A DNA stretch of 37,616 nt from Spirochaetales bacterium UBA4629 (GTDB lineage Bacteria > Spirochaetota > Spirochaetia > Sphaerochaetales > Sphaerochaetaceae), in NCBI GenBank assembly GCA_002406055.1, contig DHMZ01000118.1, forward strand, positions 1 to 37,616, given 5' to 3'. The notes beneath the pieces are model-generated. The model was not told where the DNA came from. It was given only the letters and a program-made list of their open reading frames with translations, and searched no databases. Both the position numbers and the translations under genes were made by a program. The first letter of the stretch is position 1; every line of letters starts with the position of its first letter. Shown in pieces: positions 24,558 to 32,221 of the stretch.

Positions 24558-24611
24558 ATTATATCTCTAGTAAAAAAAACTTGTCAAAAAATCAAGAGAA
24601 CCTTTTTGACA
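24558..24611. promoter_or_regulatory. Divergent promoter palindrome between the WYL regulator and the Rpn-like gene
   Basis: TGTCAAAAA (24582-24590) and TTTTTGACA (24603-24611) form a 9-bp inverted repeat with a 12-bp spacer. Each arm contains TTGACA facing outward. On the minus strand, TTGACA (24582-24587), an 18-bp spacer and TATAAT (24558-24563) make a consensus promoter for the WYL gene. On the plus strand TATAAT at 24625-24630 is only 13 bp from TTGACA, too close for a normal pair. The palindrome may be a regulator site or a coincidence of back-to-back -35 boxes. Confidence 0.5.
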
Positions 24612-24722
24612 GGTATGACTTTTTTATAATTTAGTAATGTAAGAAAAGTTTATTGGATGTTTTTCTCGTTTTTCTTTGACATTTTTAGAACTTCTAGCGT
24701 TTAAATAATAGGAGGAACTAAA

Positions 24723-25550
24723 ATGCAAGAAGGTTCTATTAACTTAAAGAGAGAAATTAAAGACAGTATCTTCTCGTCTTTAGTAAAAGAGAAGAAGTAT
24801 TTAAGAGAGGTATATCTATCTCTCTATCCAGAAGACAAGACTATTAAAGAGGAAGACATTAAGTTAATAAAGCTTGAGAATGTCTTTGTTAATGGCTTAT
24901 ACAATGATTTGAGTTTCAGAGTTCGAGAGAAGCTTATTGTTTTTATGGAGTGCCAATCAACATGGGCACCCAATATCCCTTTTAGACTCCTCTCATACTT
25001 CACTCATTCATTAAGCAGAATAGAGAAAGAATATAAGAGGAATCAATATAAAAATGCTAAAATAATAATACCTCCTACCAAGTTCTATGTTCTATATACA
25101 GGAGAAAGAGAGAATACTCCTCCTTACTTATATGCACTCTTTGAAGATGAGAGTGATATATGCGCAAGAGTAAAGGTTTTGGATAGAAAGAATACAGTAG
25201 GGATACTAAAAGAAATCTGTCTTTTTTGTGAGTTATATGATAAAAATGTAAGTAAATATGGGCGAGAAGAAGAGGCGATTAAGAGGACACTTGAAGAGTG
25301 CGAGGAAAGAGGAATTCTTTCTGCCTTCATAAAAGAACACCCAGAAGAGGTAGAAGAGATAATGAGTAGAATGAGTCAAGAAAAGAGGATAAATGATTTC
25401 ATTGATTATTCTGTTAAAGAGAGCCGAAGAGAAGGCGAATTATTAACTCTATTAAATCTTGTAAAGAAGGGATACCTTCCTCTTGATAAAGCTATTGAGG
25501 AATCTGGACTAAAGGAAGAAGAGTTTAAAGAAAAGCTTAGAGAGCTCTAA
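24723..25550 (+). CDS. Rpn-like PD-(D/E)XK nuclease family protein
   Basis: This 275-aa protein resembles the recombination-promoting nuclease (Rpn, formerly transposase_31) family, which often occurs in many copies per genome. The putative catalytic residues are Asp62 (LYNDLSF) and Glu76-x-Gln78 (LIVFMECQSTW), followed by PFRLLSYFTHSL, the helix usual for the family. The C-terminal third is helical and charged (KRTLEECEERGIL, EEVEEIM) and ends in a small helical domain, GYLPLDKAIEESGLKEEEF. SD AGGAGG precedes the ATG. A second promoter-like TTGACA lies at 24676-24681. E. coli Rpn proteins cut DNA and stimulate RecA-independent recombination; the role here is not known. Confidence 0.8.
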   Translation: MQEGSINLKREIKDSIFSSLVKEKKYLREVYLSLYPEDKTIKEEDIKLIKLENVFVNGLYNDLSFRVREKLIVFMECQSTWAPNIPFRLLSYFTHSLSRIEKEYKRNQYKNAKIIIPPTKFYVLYTGERENTPPYLYALFEDESDICARVKVLDRKNTVGILKEICLFCELYDKNVSKYGREEEAIKRTLEECEERGILSAFIKEHPEEVEEIMSRMSQEKRINDFIDYSVKESRREGELLTLLNLVKKGYLPLDKAIEESGLKEEEFKEKLREL

Positions 25551-25590
25551 TTAGAATTGCAGTTCTCTTTAAAGAAACAAAACTTATTTG

Positions 25591-25626
25591 AAAGCTAAGT
25601 GAAGAGGTCTTTCCTTCCTTAGCTTT
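25591..25626 (+). terminator. Hairpin after the Rpn-like gene
   Basis: AAAGCTAAG (25591-25599) pairs with CTTAGCTTT (25618-25626). The loop can extend the stem by GAA/TTC and GG/CC with a small bulge. Only ATAGATTTTAC follows, so termination is likely but not typical. Confidence 0.5.
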
Positions 25627-25663
25627 ATAGATTTTACTAATCTAAAAAGAAAAGCGAGGATTT

Positions 25664-26962
25664 ATGAGCATACTTTTTAAGAATGCGAAGATAATTACAA
25701 AAGAAAAAGGTAGCTTAGTTTGCCTTGATAATGCCTACCTTGTAGTAAAAGGTAATACAGTTACATATATAGGAAAAGAAAGACAGGAAGGATGCGACGA
25801 AGAAAAGGATATGTCTAACCATATCCTTCTTCCAGGCTTTGTTAATGATCATACACATACAGCGATGGTTCTTATGAGAGGACTTGCTTCAGGCCTTCCT
25901 CTTCAGAAATGGTTAGAGAGAATGTGGGCCATTGAAGACAAGATGAAAGAAGAAGATATAAGAGTAGGAATGGAGTTAGCGTTACTTGAGATGATTAGAG
26001 GCGGTACAACTAGCTTTTCAGATATGTATCTTCTTCCTTTCTCTGTTGTAGATATCATAGGAGAGAGTGGCATTAAGGCAAACATTGCAAAATGTCTTAC
26101 TTGTTTTAATCCTGACCAAGATTATAAAACATTTAAAGAGGCACTAGATTCAAAGAGACTTTTTGACGAATACAACAACTCTTATGATGAACGCTTGAAA
26201 ATAGATTTCTCAATACATGCTGAGTATACGATAAATGAAAACATAGTTAGACACTACAGCGAGGATGCATTAAAGAGAGGTGCTCGAATATCTCTTCATT
26301 TATCGGAGACAGCTAAAGAGACAAGAGAATGTATCCTGAAATATGGTAAGACCCCAGCTAAATGGTTCGCTGATTTAGGTGTCTTTAATAATAGGGTAGT
26401 TGCAGCACATTGTGTTCATCTTACAGATGATGATATTTCAATCTTAAAGAATAATAACGTTACAGTTGCCCATAACCCAACAAGTAACCTTAAGCTAGGC
26501 TCTGGAGTTGCTCCAGTTCCACGCTTAATAAAAGAGGGAGTCAATGTATCACTTGGAACAGATGGTGCTGCAAGCAACAATAACTTGAATATGATGGAAG
26601 AGATGCATATAGCTTCCATTATCCATAATGGAGTTGAAGAAAATCCAACAGCGCTTCAAAGTAGCGATGCTATCTTAATGGCAACAGAAAATGGAGCCAT
26701 AAGCCAAGGACGCTTTAATACTGGAGTATTAGAAGTTGGTAAGAGAGCAGATATCATCGCACTATCTCTATCAAGTCCACATGCACACCCAGTTTTAGAT
26801 CCAATTGCTCTAGTTACATACGCATTAGAAGAAAGCGATGTTACTTTAAATATGGTAGACGGTAAGATTCTCTACGAAGATGGAGAGTACAAAACACTAG
26901 ACAAAGAGAGAATCTATAGAGATGTAGAGAAGAGAGTAGCATATCTCTATAGCAGCAATTGA
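25664..26962 (+). CDS. mtaD: Amidohydrolase, MTA/SAH deaminase family
   Basis: This 432-aa metal-dependent deaminase shows the full active site: His63 and His65 in NDHTHTAMVLMRGL, His185 in SIHAEYT, His212 and Glu215 in LHLSETAKET, His249 in AAHCVHL and Asp300 in GTDGAASNNNLNMMEEMH. The family deaminates 5'-methylthioadenosine, S-adenosylhomocysteine or 5'-deoxyadenosine, so it belongs to recycling of SAM by-products. The substrate cannot be fixed by eye; guanine deaminase or other purine substrates are less likely given the length and RGLASGLPLQKWL motif. SD GCGAGGA precedes the ATG. It is a single gene after a hairpin. A gene-poor stretch follows. Confidence 0.88.
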   Translation: MSILFKNAKIITKEKGSLVCLDNAYLVVKGNTVTYIGKERQEGCDEEKDMSNHILLPGFVNDHTHTAMVLMRGLASGLPLQKWLERMWAIEDKMKEEDIRVGMELALLEMIRGGTTSFSDMYLLPFSVVDIIGESGIKANIAKCLTCFNPDQDYKTFKEALDSKRLFDEYNNSYDERLKIDFSIHAEYTINENIVRHYSEDALKRGARISLHLSETAKETRECILKYGKTPAKWFADLGVFNNRVVAAHCVHLTDDDISILKNNNVTVAHNPTSNLKLGSGVAPVPRLIKEGVNVSLGTDGAASNNNLNMMEEMHIASIIHNGVEENPTALQSSDAILMATENGAISQGRFNTGVLEVGKRADIIALSLSSPHAHPVLDPIALVTYALEESDVTLNMVDGKILYEDGEYKTLDKERIYRDVEKRVAYLYSSN

Positions 26963-27757
26963 TGTAAAGTGTGTGGAACAGCCACGATTTCTCTTATACT
27001 TATGCCATTCATAAATGAAAAAGGCATAAGTAAAACATAATGATATAGATACTTACATCGAACTTGCGACGTAAAGGATATAAGATTGAGATAAAATCTG
27101 AAAAGCATGTAGTCTTTATGCATATTTGTAGGAAAGGACTTATAAAAGAGCTATGGATGTGGTAATCAATAACTCTCGATTTATAATTTGTCATATAGTG
27201 TTCGTCCCTCCGTGCTGTAGAACAGTTTATAGCGATTGAAATCCTCCCATGGCTAAAAATATTGGTTTGTTAGCTGTTTTCTCATCAACGTGTTCAATTC
27301 AAGAAAAAAACTTCGATTTGGCTAAAAATTGTCCTACAATTTGGCGTAATTTTATTCTTCATATTGGCAATAATTGTACCTATTACTAAAAGTAAGAAAA
27401 AATCTTTTTATTTACATTTTTAGGAAGGTCTATACTTTCATCTTGTGTATATAGTGACATAAGTAAGAGAGTATATCTTTTTCGAGATATTATGCTTTTT
27501 AGAGTGACATAGTAAGAAGGCTTGAAGGCAGAAATAATATAACAGAGTTTAAATAAAGAAAGAGATAGAGAGGAGAGAAAAGAAGTAAAGTTAGATTTTC
27601 TGATGAAAAGTTAATCAATATGGTTCTTACTAAATCTTCTAATGAATCAATAAAGTATCTAGAACGAGGAACCATTACAATAATGTCAGATAGAGTAGAG
27701 CATAATAGAGGACAGATTGTAATAGTAATATAGTCATAAAAACTATAGACTGACGGA
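26963..27757. other. Gene-poor accessory stretch with hairpins and small repeats
   Basis: No ORF here looks coding on either strand. A perfect hairpin lies at 26998-27031 (ACTTATGCC/GGCATAAGT) with no T run on either side. AAATTGT/ACAATTT forms a smaller one at 27326-27342. AGTGACATAAGTAAGAGA (27453-27470) is nearly repeated at 27503-27520. Short gene-like readings occur on the plus strand (near 27060-27170 and 27585-27735), without starts and broken by stops, so the stretch probably holds decayed genes. It leads up to the promoter of the Xre gene. Confidence 0.5.
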
Positions 27758-27786
27758 TTGAAAATATGACAGCTCAATCCTATAAT
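27758..27786 (+). promoter_or_regulatory. Promoter of the Xre-ImmA-PIN operon
   Basis: TTGAAA (27758-27763), a 17-bp spacer and TATAAT (27781-27786) form a near-consensus promoter. SD AGGAG (27800-27804) and a GTG start (27813) follow, giving a leader of about 20 nt. Confidence 0.7.
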
Positions 27787-27812
27787 TTAATTTGTAAATA
27801 GGAGTTTAAAGC

Positions 27813-28154
27813 GTGAATCAAAATATTGTGGGGAAAAACATTCGTCATTTACGCGAGGTTGCAAAATTTACACAAGAAAGTTTAGCAGAGTTTCTAGATG
27901 TTGATCAGAGTTTGATTTCAAAGATTGAAAAAGGGGAAAGAGTCCTTTCATCTGATATGCTTGAAAAGATAGCTACTCTTTTTGGGGTTTCTCCAGAACA
28001 AATTGAAAATGAATCATCTATTGTCCCTAAACTCTCCTTTGCGTTTAGAGGCAATGAATTAACTGTTTCTGAAATGAAGGCTATTTCTGCGATTAACAAG
28101 ATTGCTCTTAATTCAGAATTCATGAGCGCGCTTCTTGAGGATGCGAAAGAATGA
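27813..28154 (+). CDS. Xre-family transcriptional regulator (probable antitoxin-type)
   Basis: This 113-aa protein has a Cro/C1-type helix-turn-helix over residues 8-60 (IRHLREVAKFTQESLAEFLDV, SLISKIEKGERVLSSDMLEK). A C-terminal part follows (SFAFRGNELTVSEMKAISAI) like those that interact with partner proteases. It starts at GTG with AGGAG nine bases upstream. Its stop codon overlaps the ATG of the ImmA/IrrE-like gene by 4 bp (ATGA). It probably represses its own promoter, as in phage-type and toxin-antitoxin modules; this is an inference from context. Confidence 0.88.
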   Translation: MNQNIVGKNIRHLREVAKFTQESLAEFLDVDQSLISKIEKGERVLSSDMLEKIATLFGVSPEQIENESSIVPKLSFAFRGNELTVSEMKAISAINKIALNSEFMSALLEDAKE

Positions 28155-28921
28155 CTGAAAAGATTGATTATGCGAAACTTATGACACAATCGTCCTTATT
28201 AAGAAAAAATCTAGGTGAAGACAGCAACTCATGTATTGATATTTTTGCATTGTCTCAAAATATTGATGGGTTGACAATTGTATTTTATCCACTTGGCGAT
28301 AACCTTAGTGGAATATGTATCAAAGGTAAAAATGGCAATAGTCTTATTGCAATTAACTCAACTATGACGCTTGGTCGTCAAAGATTTTCCATGGCGCATG
28401 AGTTTTATCATCTGTTTTATTGTAACGATATTATGTCAGTATGTGCAAAAAAACTTAATCCTAATGAAATAATCGAAAAATCTGCAGATACCTTTGCTTC
28501 TTATTTTTTGATGCCAGATGTAGCGTTAACTGAGTTAATAGAAAGGCTTTTGATGAAAGGAAGACGAAAACAGCTCTCATTGGATGACATAATTAGAATA
28601 GAGCAATACTTTGGAATGAGTCATCAGGCAACAGTTTATAGACTGATGAACACAAAGTATTTAAGTCGAGACGAAGCAAATAAGTATCTTACGGTTGCTG
28701 TTAGTTTTAAGGCAAAACAACTTGGCTACAGTTCATCTTTATATAAATCATCAAATGAACATAATTTTTATATGACCTATGGTAATTATATTAATCAAGC
28801 AAAAATTCTTGTCGATGAAGATATTATCTCAAATTGTAAGTATGAAGAGCTGTTGTTGGATGCATTTAGGTCTGATTTAGTTTATGGGAATGAAAAAGAG
28901 GAAGATGGTATAATTGACTGA
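28151..28921 (+). CDS. ImmA/IrrE-family metallopeptidase (COG2856)
   Basis: This 256-aa protein has the zinc-peptidase motif HEFYH (His83-Glu84-x-x-His87, in MAHEFYHLFY) and the third-ligand helix EKSADTFASYFLMP with Glu109. Family members cleave a partner Xre repressor (ImmA-ImmR, IrrE-DdrO) when a signal is received. The C-terminal 100 aa extend beyond the peptidase domain and show no recognised fold; they may bind the signal or the toxin partner. It sits between an Xre gene (4-bp overlap) and a PIN gene (8-bp overlap), which makes cleavage of the neighbouring Xre protein the likely role. Confidence 0.88.
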   Translation: MTEKIDYAKLMTQSSLLRKNLGEDSNSCIDIFALSQNIDGLTIVFYPLGDNLSGICIKGKNGNSLIAINSTMTLGRQRFSMAHEFYHLFYCNDIMSVCAKKLNPNEIIEKSADTFASYFLMPDVALTELIERLLMKGRRKQLSLDDIIRIEQYFGMSHQATVYRLMNTKYLSRDEANKYLTVAVSFKAKQLGYSSSLYKSSNEHNFYMTYGNYINQAKILVDEDIISNCKYEELLLDAFRSDLVYGNEKEEDGIID

Positions 28922-29447
28922 ACCATTGTTCTTTGACACCGATTGTTTATCTGCTTTTTTATGGGTTAATAATCAAAGCCTTTTGGTTCAATTATATCCT
29001 AATAGAATTGTTATTCCTCAAGAAGTATATGCAGAATTATCTAATCCATGCATACCTCATTTGAAGTCTAGAGTTGAGAGTTTAATTCGTAATCAACAGA
29101 TTAAGATAGAAGGTATTTTAGTTGGAAGTCCAGAATATGATTTATATAAAGAAATGGTTTTTGGACCATACCATGGACAAAAAGTAATAGGAAAAGGTGA
29201 AGCGGCTGCTATTGTACTTGCAAAAAATAGAAAAGGTATTCTTGCAAGCAATAATTTAAAAGATATCGAAGTTTATATTAAAAAGTACAAACTGATAAAT
29301 ATGACAACAGGAGATATTTTAAAAGAAGCTTTATCAAAAGAATTAATCACAGAAGAAGACGGCAATAAGCTTTGGAATGATATGCTAAAAAAACGCCGAA
29401 AACTTGGATACAATTCTTTTTCTGATTATTTAAGGGATAACGCTTAG
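28914..29447 (+). CDS. PIN-like domain protein, probable RNase toxin
   Basis: This 177-aa protein begins FFDTDCLSAFLW (Asp8, Asp10), then VIPQEVYAEL (Glu41) and GKGEAAAIVLAKNRKGILASNNLKD (Glu96, Asp117), the order of acidic residues of PIN-fold nucleases. At the usual third Asp position the sequence has Asn113-Asn114, so either Asp117 substitutes or activity is altered. The C-terminal tail (LWNDMLKKRRKLGYNSFSDY) is typical of COG2405-like PIN toxins. The start is TTG at 28914 inside the upstream gene; no ATG in this frame would keep the DTD motif. GAGGAAG lies about 12 bases upstream. Most likely the toxin of the three-gene module. Confidence 0.75.
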   Translation: MTEPLFFDTDCLSAFLWVNNQSLLVQLYPNRIVIPQEVYAELSNPCIPHLKSRVESLIRNQQIKIEGILVGSPEYDLYKEMVFGPYHGQKVIGKGEAAAIVLAKNRKGILASNNLKDIEVYIKKYKLINMTTGDILKEALSKELITEEDGNKLWNDMLKKRRKLGYNSFSDYLRDNA

Positions 29448-29834
29448 CTATTGACATATAATCTGTTCTATTCTGGTTTTCCTAGATGGTGTTTCAATTT
29501 CTTAAACAATTCATATGTTAACGAGTCCATTAAAAACAATCATCGAGATTAAACTTAAGATTATCTCTTACAGAGATATCTATCTCCTAACAGAAATCAA
29601 ATCTATTCGCATTTGTTTGACGATGTACGCTTAGATATAAAATCTACTAAGCCATGCTCTAATAAACAAGTTTCCTTTGTATATTCATGAACAAAAGGAG
29701 TAAATAGATCAAAGTGCATTGTCAGTTCAAAATAGTTCAAACTAAAAATTTTGATGCAGCATGAGCTGAAATTATTATGGATAGTAATGTAACAAGTTTG
29801 ATGAATTTATGTAATAGAAAAGCTTGCAATAATA
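29448..29834. other. Gene-poor stretch; one possible gene fragment on the minus strand
   Basis: No intact gene is seen. On the minus strand 29719-29603 reads 38 codons (MHFDLFTPFVHEYTKETCLL, then EHGLVDFISKRTSSNKCE) that look protein-like and lack an SD site, so it may be the remnant of a lost gene. A small ATCTCT/AGAGAT hairpin lies near 29563-29577. No terminator with a T run is evident after the PIN gene. Confidence 0.3.
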
Positions 29835-29860
29835 TTTATATCAATAAAAGTTGATATAAA
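29835..29860. promoter_or_regulatory. Operator site 1 (distal) of the sugar operon
   Basis: TTTATATCAA (29835-29844) and TTGATATAAA (29851-29860) form a perfect inverted repeat with a 6-bp centre. It shares the core TTATATCA-N8-TGATATAA with sites at 29947-29970 and 36893-36918. It lies about 111 bp upstream of the promoter-proximal site, centre to centre, which would allow a repressor loop. Confidence 0.75.
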
Positions 29861-29934
29861 ATAAAACATAAAATCTCTTTTAACTTCTTTAAATATAATA
29901 AATTATCTATCTCTAATAAAAATATTAAAAAATG

Positions 29935-29963
29935 TTTACAGGGCTTTAATATCAACATATACT
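29935..29963 (+). promoter_or_regulatory. Promoter of the sugar ABC operon
   Basis: TTTACA (29935-29940), a 17-bp spacer and TATACT (29958-29963) form a strong promoter. Start near 29970. The Shine-Dalgarno AAAGGAG follows (29974-29980). Operator site 2 covers the spacer and the -10 box. Confidence 0.75.
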
Positions 29964-29970
29964 GATATTA
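29947..29970. promoter_or_regulatory. Operator site 2 (proximal) of the sugar operon
   Basis: TAATATCA (29947-29954) and TGATATTA (29963-29970), 8-bp spacer, perfect palindrome. It overlaps the promoter spacer, the -10 box and the start site, the position of a repressor site. Confidence 0.8.
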
Positions 29971-29985
29971 TCAAAGGAGACGTAT

Positions 29986-31248
29986 ATGAAACGAATTTTA
30001 TTATTTTTATTAATTTCGTTATGTGCTGTTACTATGGTATTTGCACAGGGTGGAACTGAGAGCCAAAGTGAAAAAAAGACAAAAGTAGTATTTTGGAATG
30101 GCTACACTGGCTCTGACAGACCCGTTCTTGAAAAGATTGTGGAAAACTATAATAGCAGTCAGGACAAAATTGAAATAGTAATGGAAATTATGCCATGGGA
30201 TACATTATTCCAGAAATTAATGCCTGCTATGATAGCTGGTAATGCACCTGATTTAATTGGTATTTCTGTTACTAGATATGCTGAGTATGCTGAGAGTGGC
30301 AAGCTCTATGCTCTTGATGATTTTATAGCTTCATCCGATAAACTCAATACATCAGACCTTGTTCCAGGTCTAATTAGGGCTGGCAACTATAATGGAAAAC
30401 AGTATGTAATGCCAATGGCATTTGCAGCTGAGGTCATGTACTACAACAAAGATATGTTTAGAAGTGCAGGACTTGATCCAGAGAATCCTCCACAAACTAT
30501 TTATGAATTGCAAGATGCATGGTCAAAACTAATTATTAAAGATGCTAATGGAAATATTACACAATATGCACAGGCAATAGGTATTAAATCGACAGTTGCT
30601 ATGATGCCAATTTTTATGTGGATGTATGGTGCTGATTACATTAAAGATGGAAAGAGTGTTCTTTATAGTAAGGAAGCAATTGAAGCAATGACAATGATTC
30701 AAAATGCATTCAAAGAAGGAGTCTCTCCAGTTGGTTTAACAGGTCAAGAGGCTGATAATCTCTTCTCTGCAGGAAAGGCTGCTATAGAGTTTAACGGAGC
30801 CTGGGCAATTAATGGCTTTAGAGGTGCAGGTATTGATCTTGGTATTGCAGAAATCCCTAGTGGAATTAATGGAGAAAGAAAGACATGGGGAGGAGACAGT
30901 GTTCTTGCAATCACAAAGGACTCAAAAGTTAAAGAAGAAGCATGGGATTTCATTGAGTATTGGAACAGTAAAGATGTTCAGCGACAGTGGTCTCTCGGAA
31001 CAGGAGCTCCTCCAACAAGAACAGATATGAGTGATGATGAAGAGCTTTTGAAGGGAAATCCTGATATTGCATATTTCTTAAAGTCTAGCGAATATGCTGA
31101 GCTTTTTATGGCTGATAATCCAAAATCATCAAGAATTGATGAAGAAATTCTAGTCCCATTATATGAGAACGTTACTCGAGGAACTCAGAGCCCAGAAGAG
31201 GCATTAAAGGCTGCAGATAGCGCGCTAACAACACTATTAAACGAATAA
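29986..31248 (+). CDS. Sugar ABC transporter, extracellular substrate-binding protein
   Basis: This 420-aa family 1 solute-binding protein delivers a sugar to the permease pair encoded next. The N-terminus is a signal peptide (MKRILLFLLISLCAVTMVFA, cleavage likely before QGG) without a lipobox Cys. The mature part has the usual VVFWNGYTG..RPVLEKIVENYN start, APDLIGI hinge and GAWAINGFRGAGIDLGI segments. It is the first operon gene, behind a repressible promoter. A hairpin between it and the permease genes probably raises its mRNA level relative to the permeases. The sugar is not known; the two downstream glycosidases suggest a beta-linked oligosaccharide. Confidence 0.93.
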   Translation: MKRILLFLLISLCAVTMVFAQGGTESQSEKKTKVVFWNGYTGSDRPVLEKIVENYNSSQDKIEIVMEIMPWDTLFQKLMPAMIAGNAPDLIGISVTRYAEYAESGKLYALDDFIASSDKLNTSDLVPGLIRAGNYNGKQYVMPMAFAAEVMYYNKDMFRSAGLDPENPPQTIYELQDAWSKLIIKDANGNITQYAQAIGIKSTVAMMPIFMWMYGADYIKDGKSVLYSKEAIEAMTMIQNAFKEGVSPVGLTGQEADNLFSAGKAAIEFNGAWAINGFRGAGIDLGIAEIPSGINGERKTWGGDSVLAITKDSKVKEEAWDFIEYWNSKDVQRQWSLGTGAPPTRTDMSDDEELLKGNPDIAYFLKSSEYAELFMADNPKSSRIDEEILVPLYENVTRGTQSPEEALKAADSALTTLLNE

Positions 31249-31256
31249 AAAGATTC

Positions 31257-31285
31257 ATCTTGGAGGGCTATATGCCTTCCAAGAT
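31257..31285 (+). other. Intercistronic hairpin after the binding-protein gene
   Basis: ATCTTGGAGGG (31257-31267) pairs with CCTTCCAAGAT (31275-31285) with one G-U pair and a 7-nt loop. TATGGGC follows, so it is not an intrinsic terminator. Such hairpins protect the 3' end of highly expressed binding-protein messages from exonucleases. Confidence 0.65.
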
Positions 31286-31312
31286 TATGGGCTAGAAAAT
31301 AAGGAGTGAAAG

Positions 31313-32221
31313 ATGTCAACTAAATATGTTAAAAATGGCATTGAAAGAAGTATTCAGAGAGCAGGAATAAGGATGATTATTCCTTCAATGCTTATAATCA
31401 CAGTTTTTGTTTTGTATCCCATAATTAAGTCGTTTTATATGAGCTTATATGACTGGAATATCATCAAAAACAGTAAGCTTTTTTTGGGCTTGGGTAATTA
31501 TTTAAGAGCATTCAATGATGAAAGATTTCTTAATGCATTTAAGAACACTGTTATATATACAGTTCTATACGTACCTATTCTTGTCATATTGTCGCTTATT
31601 TTTGCAACACTACTTAGCTATGATTTTAAGGGAAGTAAAGCATTTAAAGCAATAATCTTTCTTCCTGCAATTACTTCAATGGCAATTATTGCCATTATCT
31701 TTCGCTTTTTGCTTGATGGAGATATAGGCCTAATTAGTATTTACCTTAAAAATATGGGCTTCAAAGTTAAGGATTTACTACGCGAGCCAGACAGCGCAAT
31801 GGGAATGATAATTTTTGTAGGAGTATGGCGTTGGATTGGGTTTAACATGGTTATAATACTTGCTGGTCTAAATTCTATTCCTGAGAGTTTATACGAGTCA
31901 GCAGAAATCGATGGGGCAGGTAAAGTAAAACAATTCTTTTCTATTACGTTACCGCTCTTAGCACCCACACTTAGTTTCACAATTATCACAAATCTAATTA
32001 GTTCCTTCCAGGTCTTTGACCAAGTCTATGTTATGACAAAGGGTGGCCCACTATTTAGTACAGAAGTATTAGTCTATTACATCTACTATAGAGGCTTTAA
32101 TGTCTTTGAGATGGGATATTCATCAAGTATGGCATTTATTCTATTTATTGTAATTCTGCTAATAACATTGTTTCAATTGAAGAGCTTTAAAAAGGCTGAG
32201 AATAATGGAGATTACTCATGA
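31313..32221 (+). CDS. Sugar ABC transporter permease, MalF/UgpA type
   Basis: This 302-aa protein has about six membrane helices, beginning with GIRMIIPSMLIITVFVLYPI. The cytoplasmic EAA loop (YESAEIDGAGKVKQFFSIT, about residues 190-210) contacts the ATPase. SD AAGGAG precedes the ATG. Its stop codon overlaps the next permease start by 4 bp (ATGA). It forms a heterodimer with that permease. No ATPase gene is in the operon, so a shared MsiK/UgpC-type ATPase encoded elsewhere is expected. Confidence 0.93.
   Translation: MSTKYVKNGIERSIQRAGIRMIIPSMLIITVFVLYPIIKSFYMSLYDWNIIKNSKLFLGLGNYLRAFNDERFLNAFKNTVIYTVLYVPILVILSLIFATLLSYDFKGSKAFKAIIFLPAITSMAIIAIIFRFLLDGDIGLISIYLKNMGFKVKDLLREPDSAMGMIIFVGVWRWIGFNMVIILAGLNSIPESLYESAEIDGAGKVKQFFSITLPLLAPTLSFTIITNLISSFQVFDQVYVMTKGGPLFSTEVLVYYIYYRGFNVFEMGYSSSMAFILFIVILLITLFQLKSFKKAENNGDYS

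Noticed and set aside
27009..27194. 61-aa minus-strand ORF
   Set aside because: No SD or recognisable sequence, and it runs into a hairpin; treated as chance.
27453..27520. CRISPR-like repeat pair (AGTGACATA...)
   Set aside because: Only two imperfect copies, no further unit and no cas genes.
27499..27777. 92-aa minus-strand ORF overlapping the Xre promoter
   Set aside because: Low-complexity Leu/Ser/Phe composition as expected from the reverse of purine-rich DNA; no start signal.
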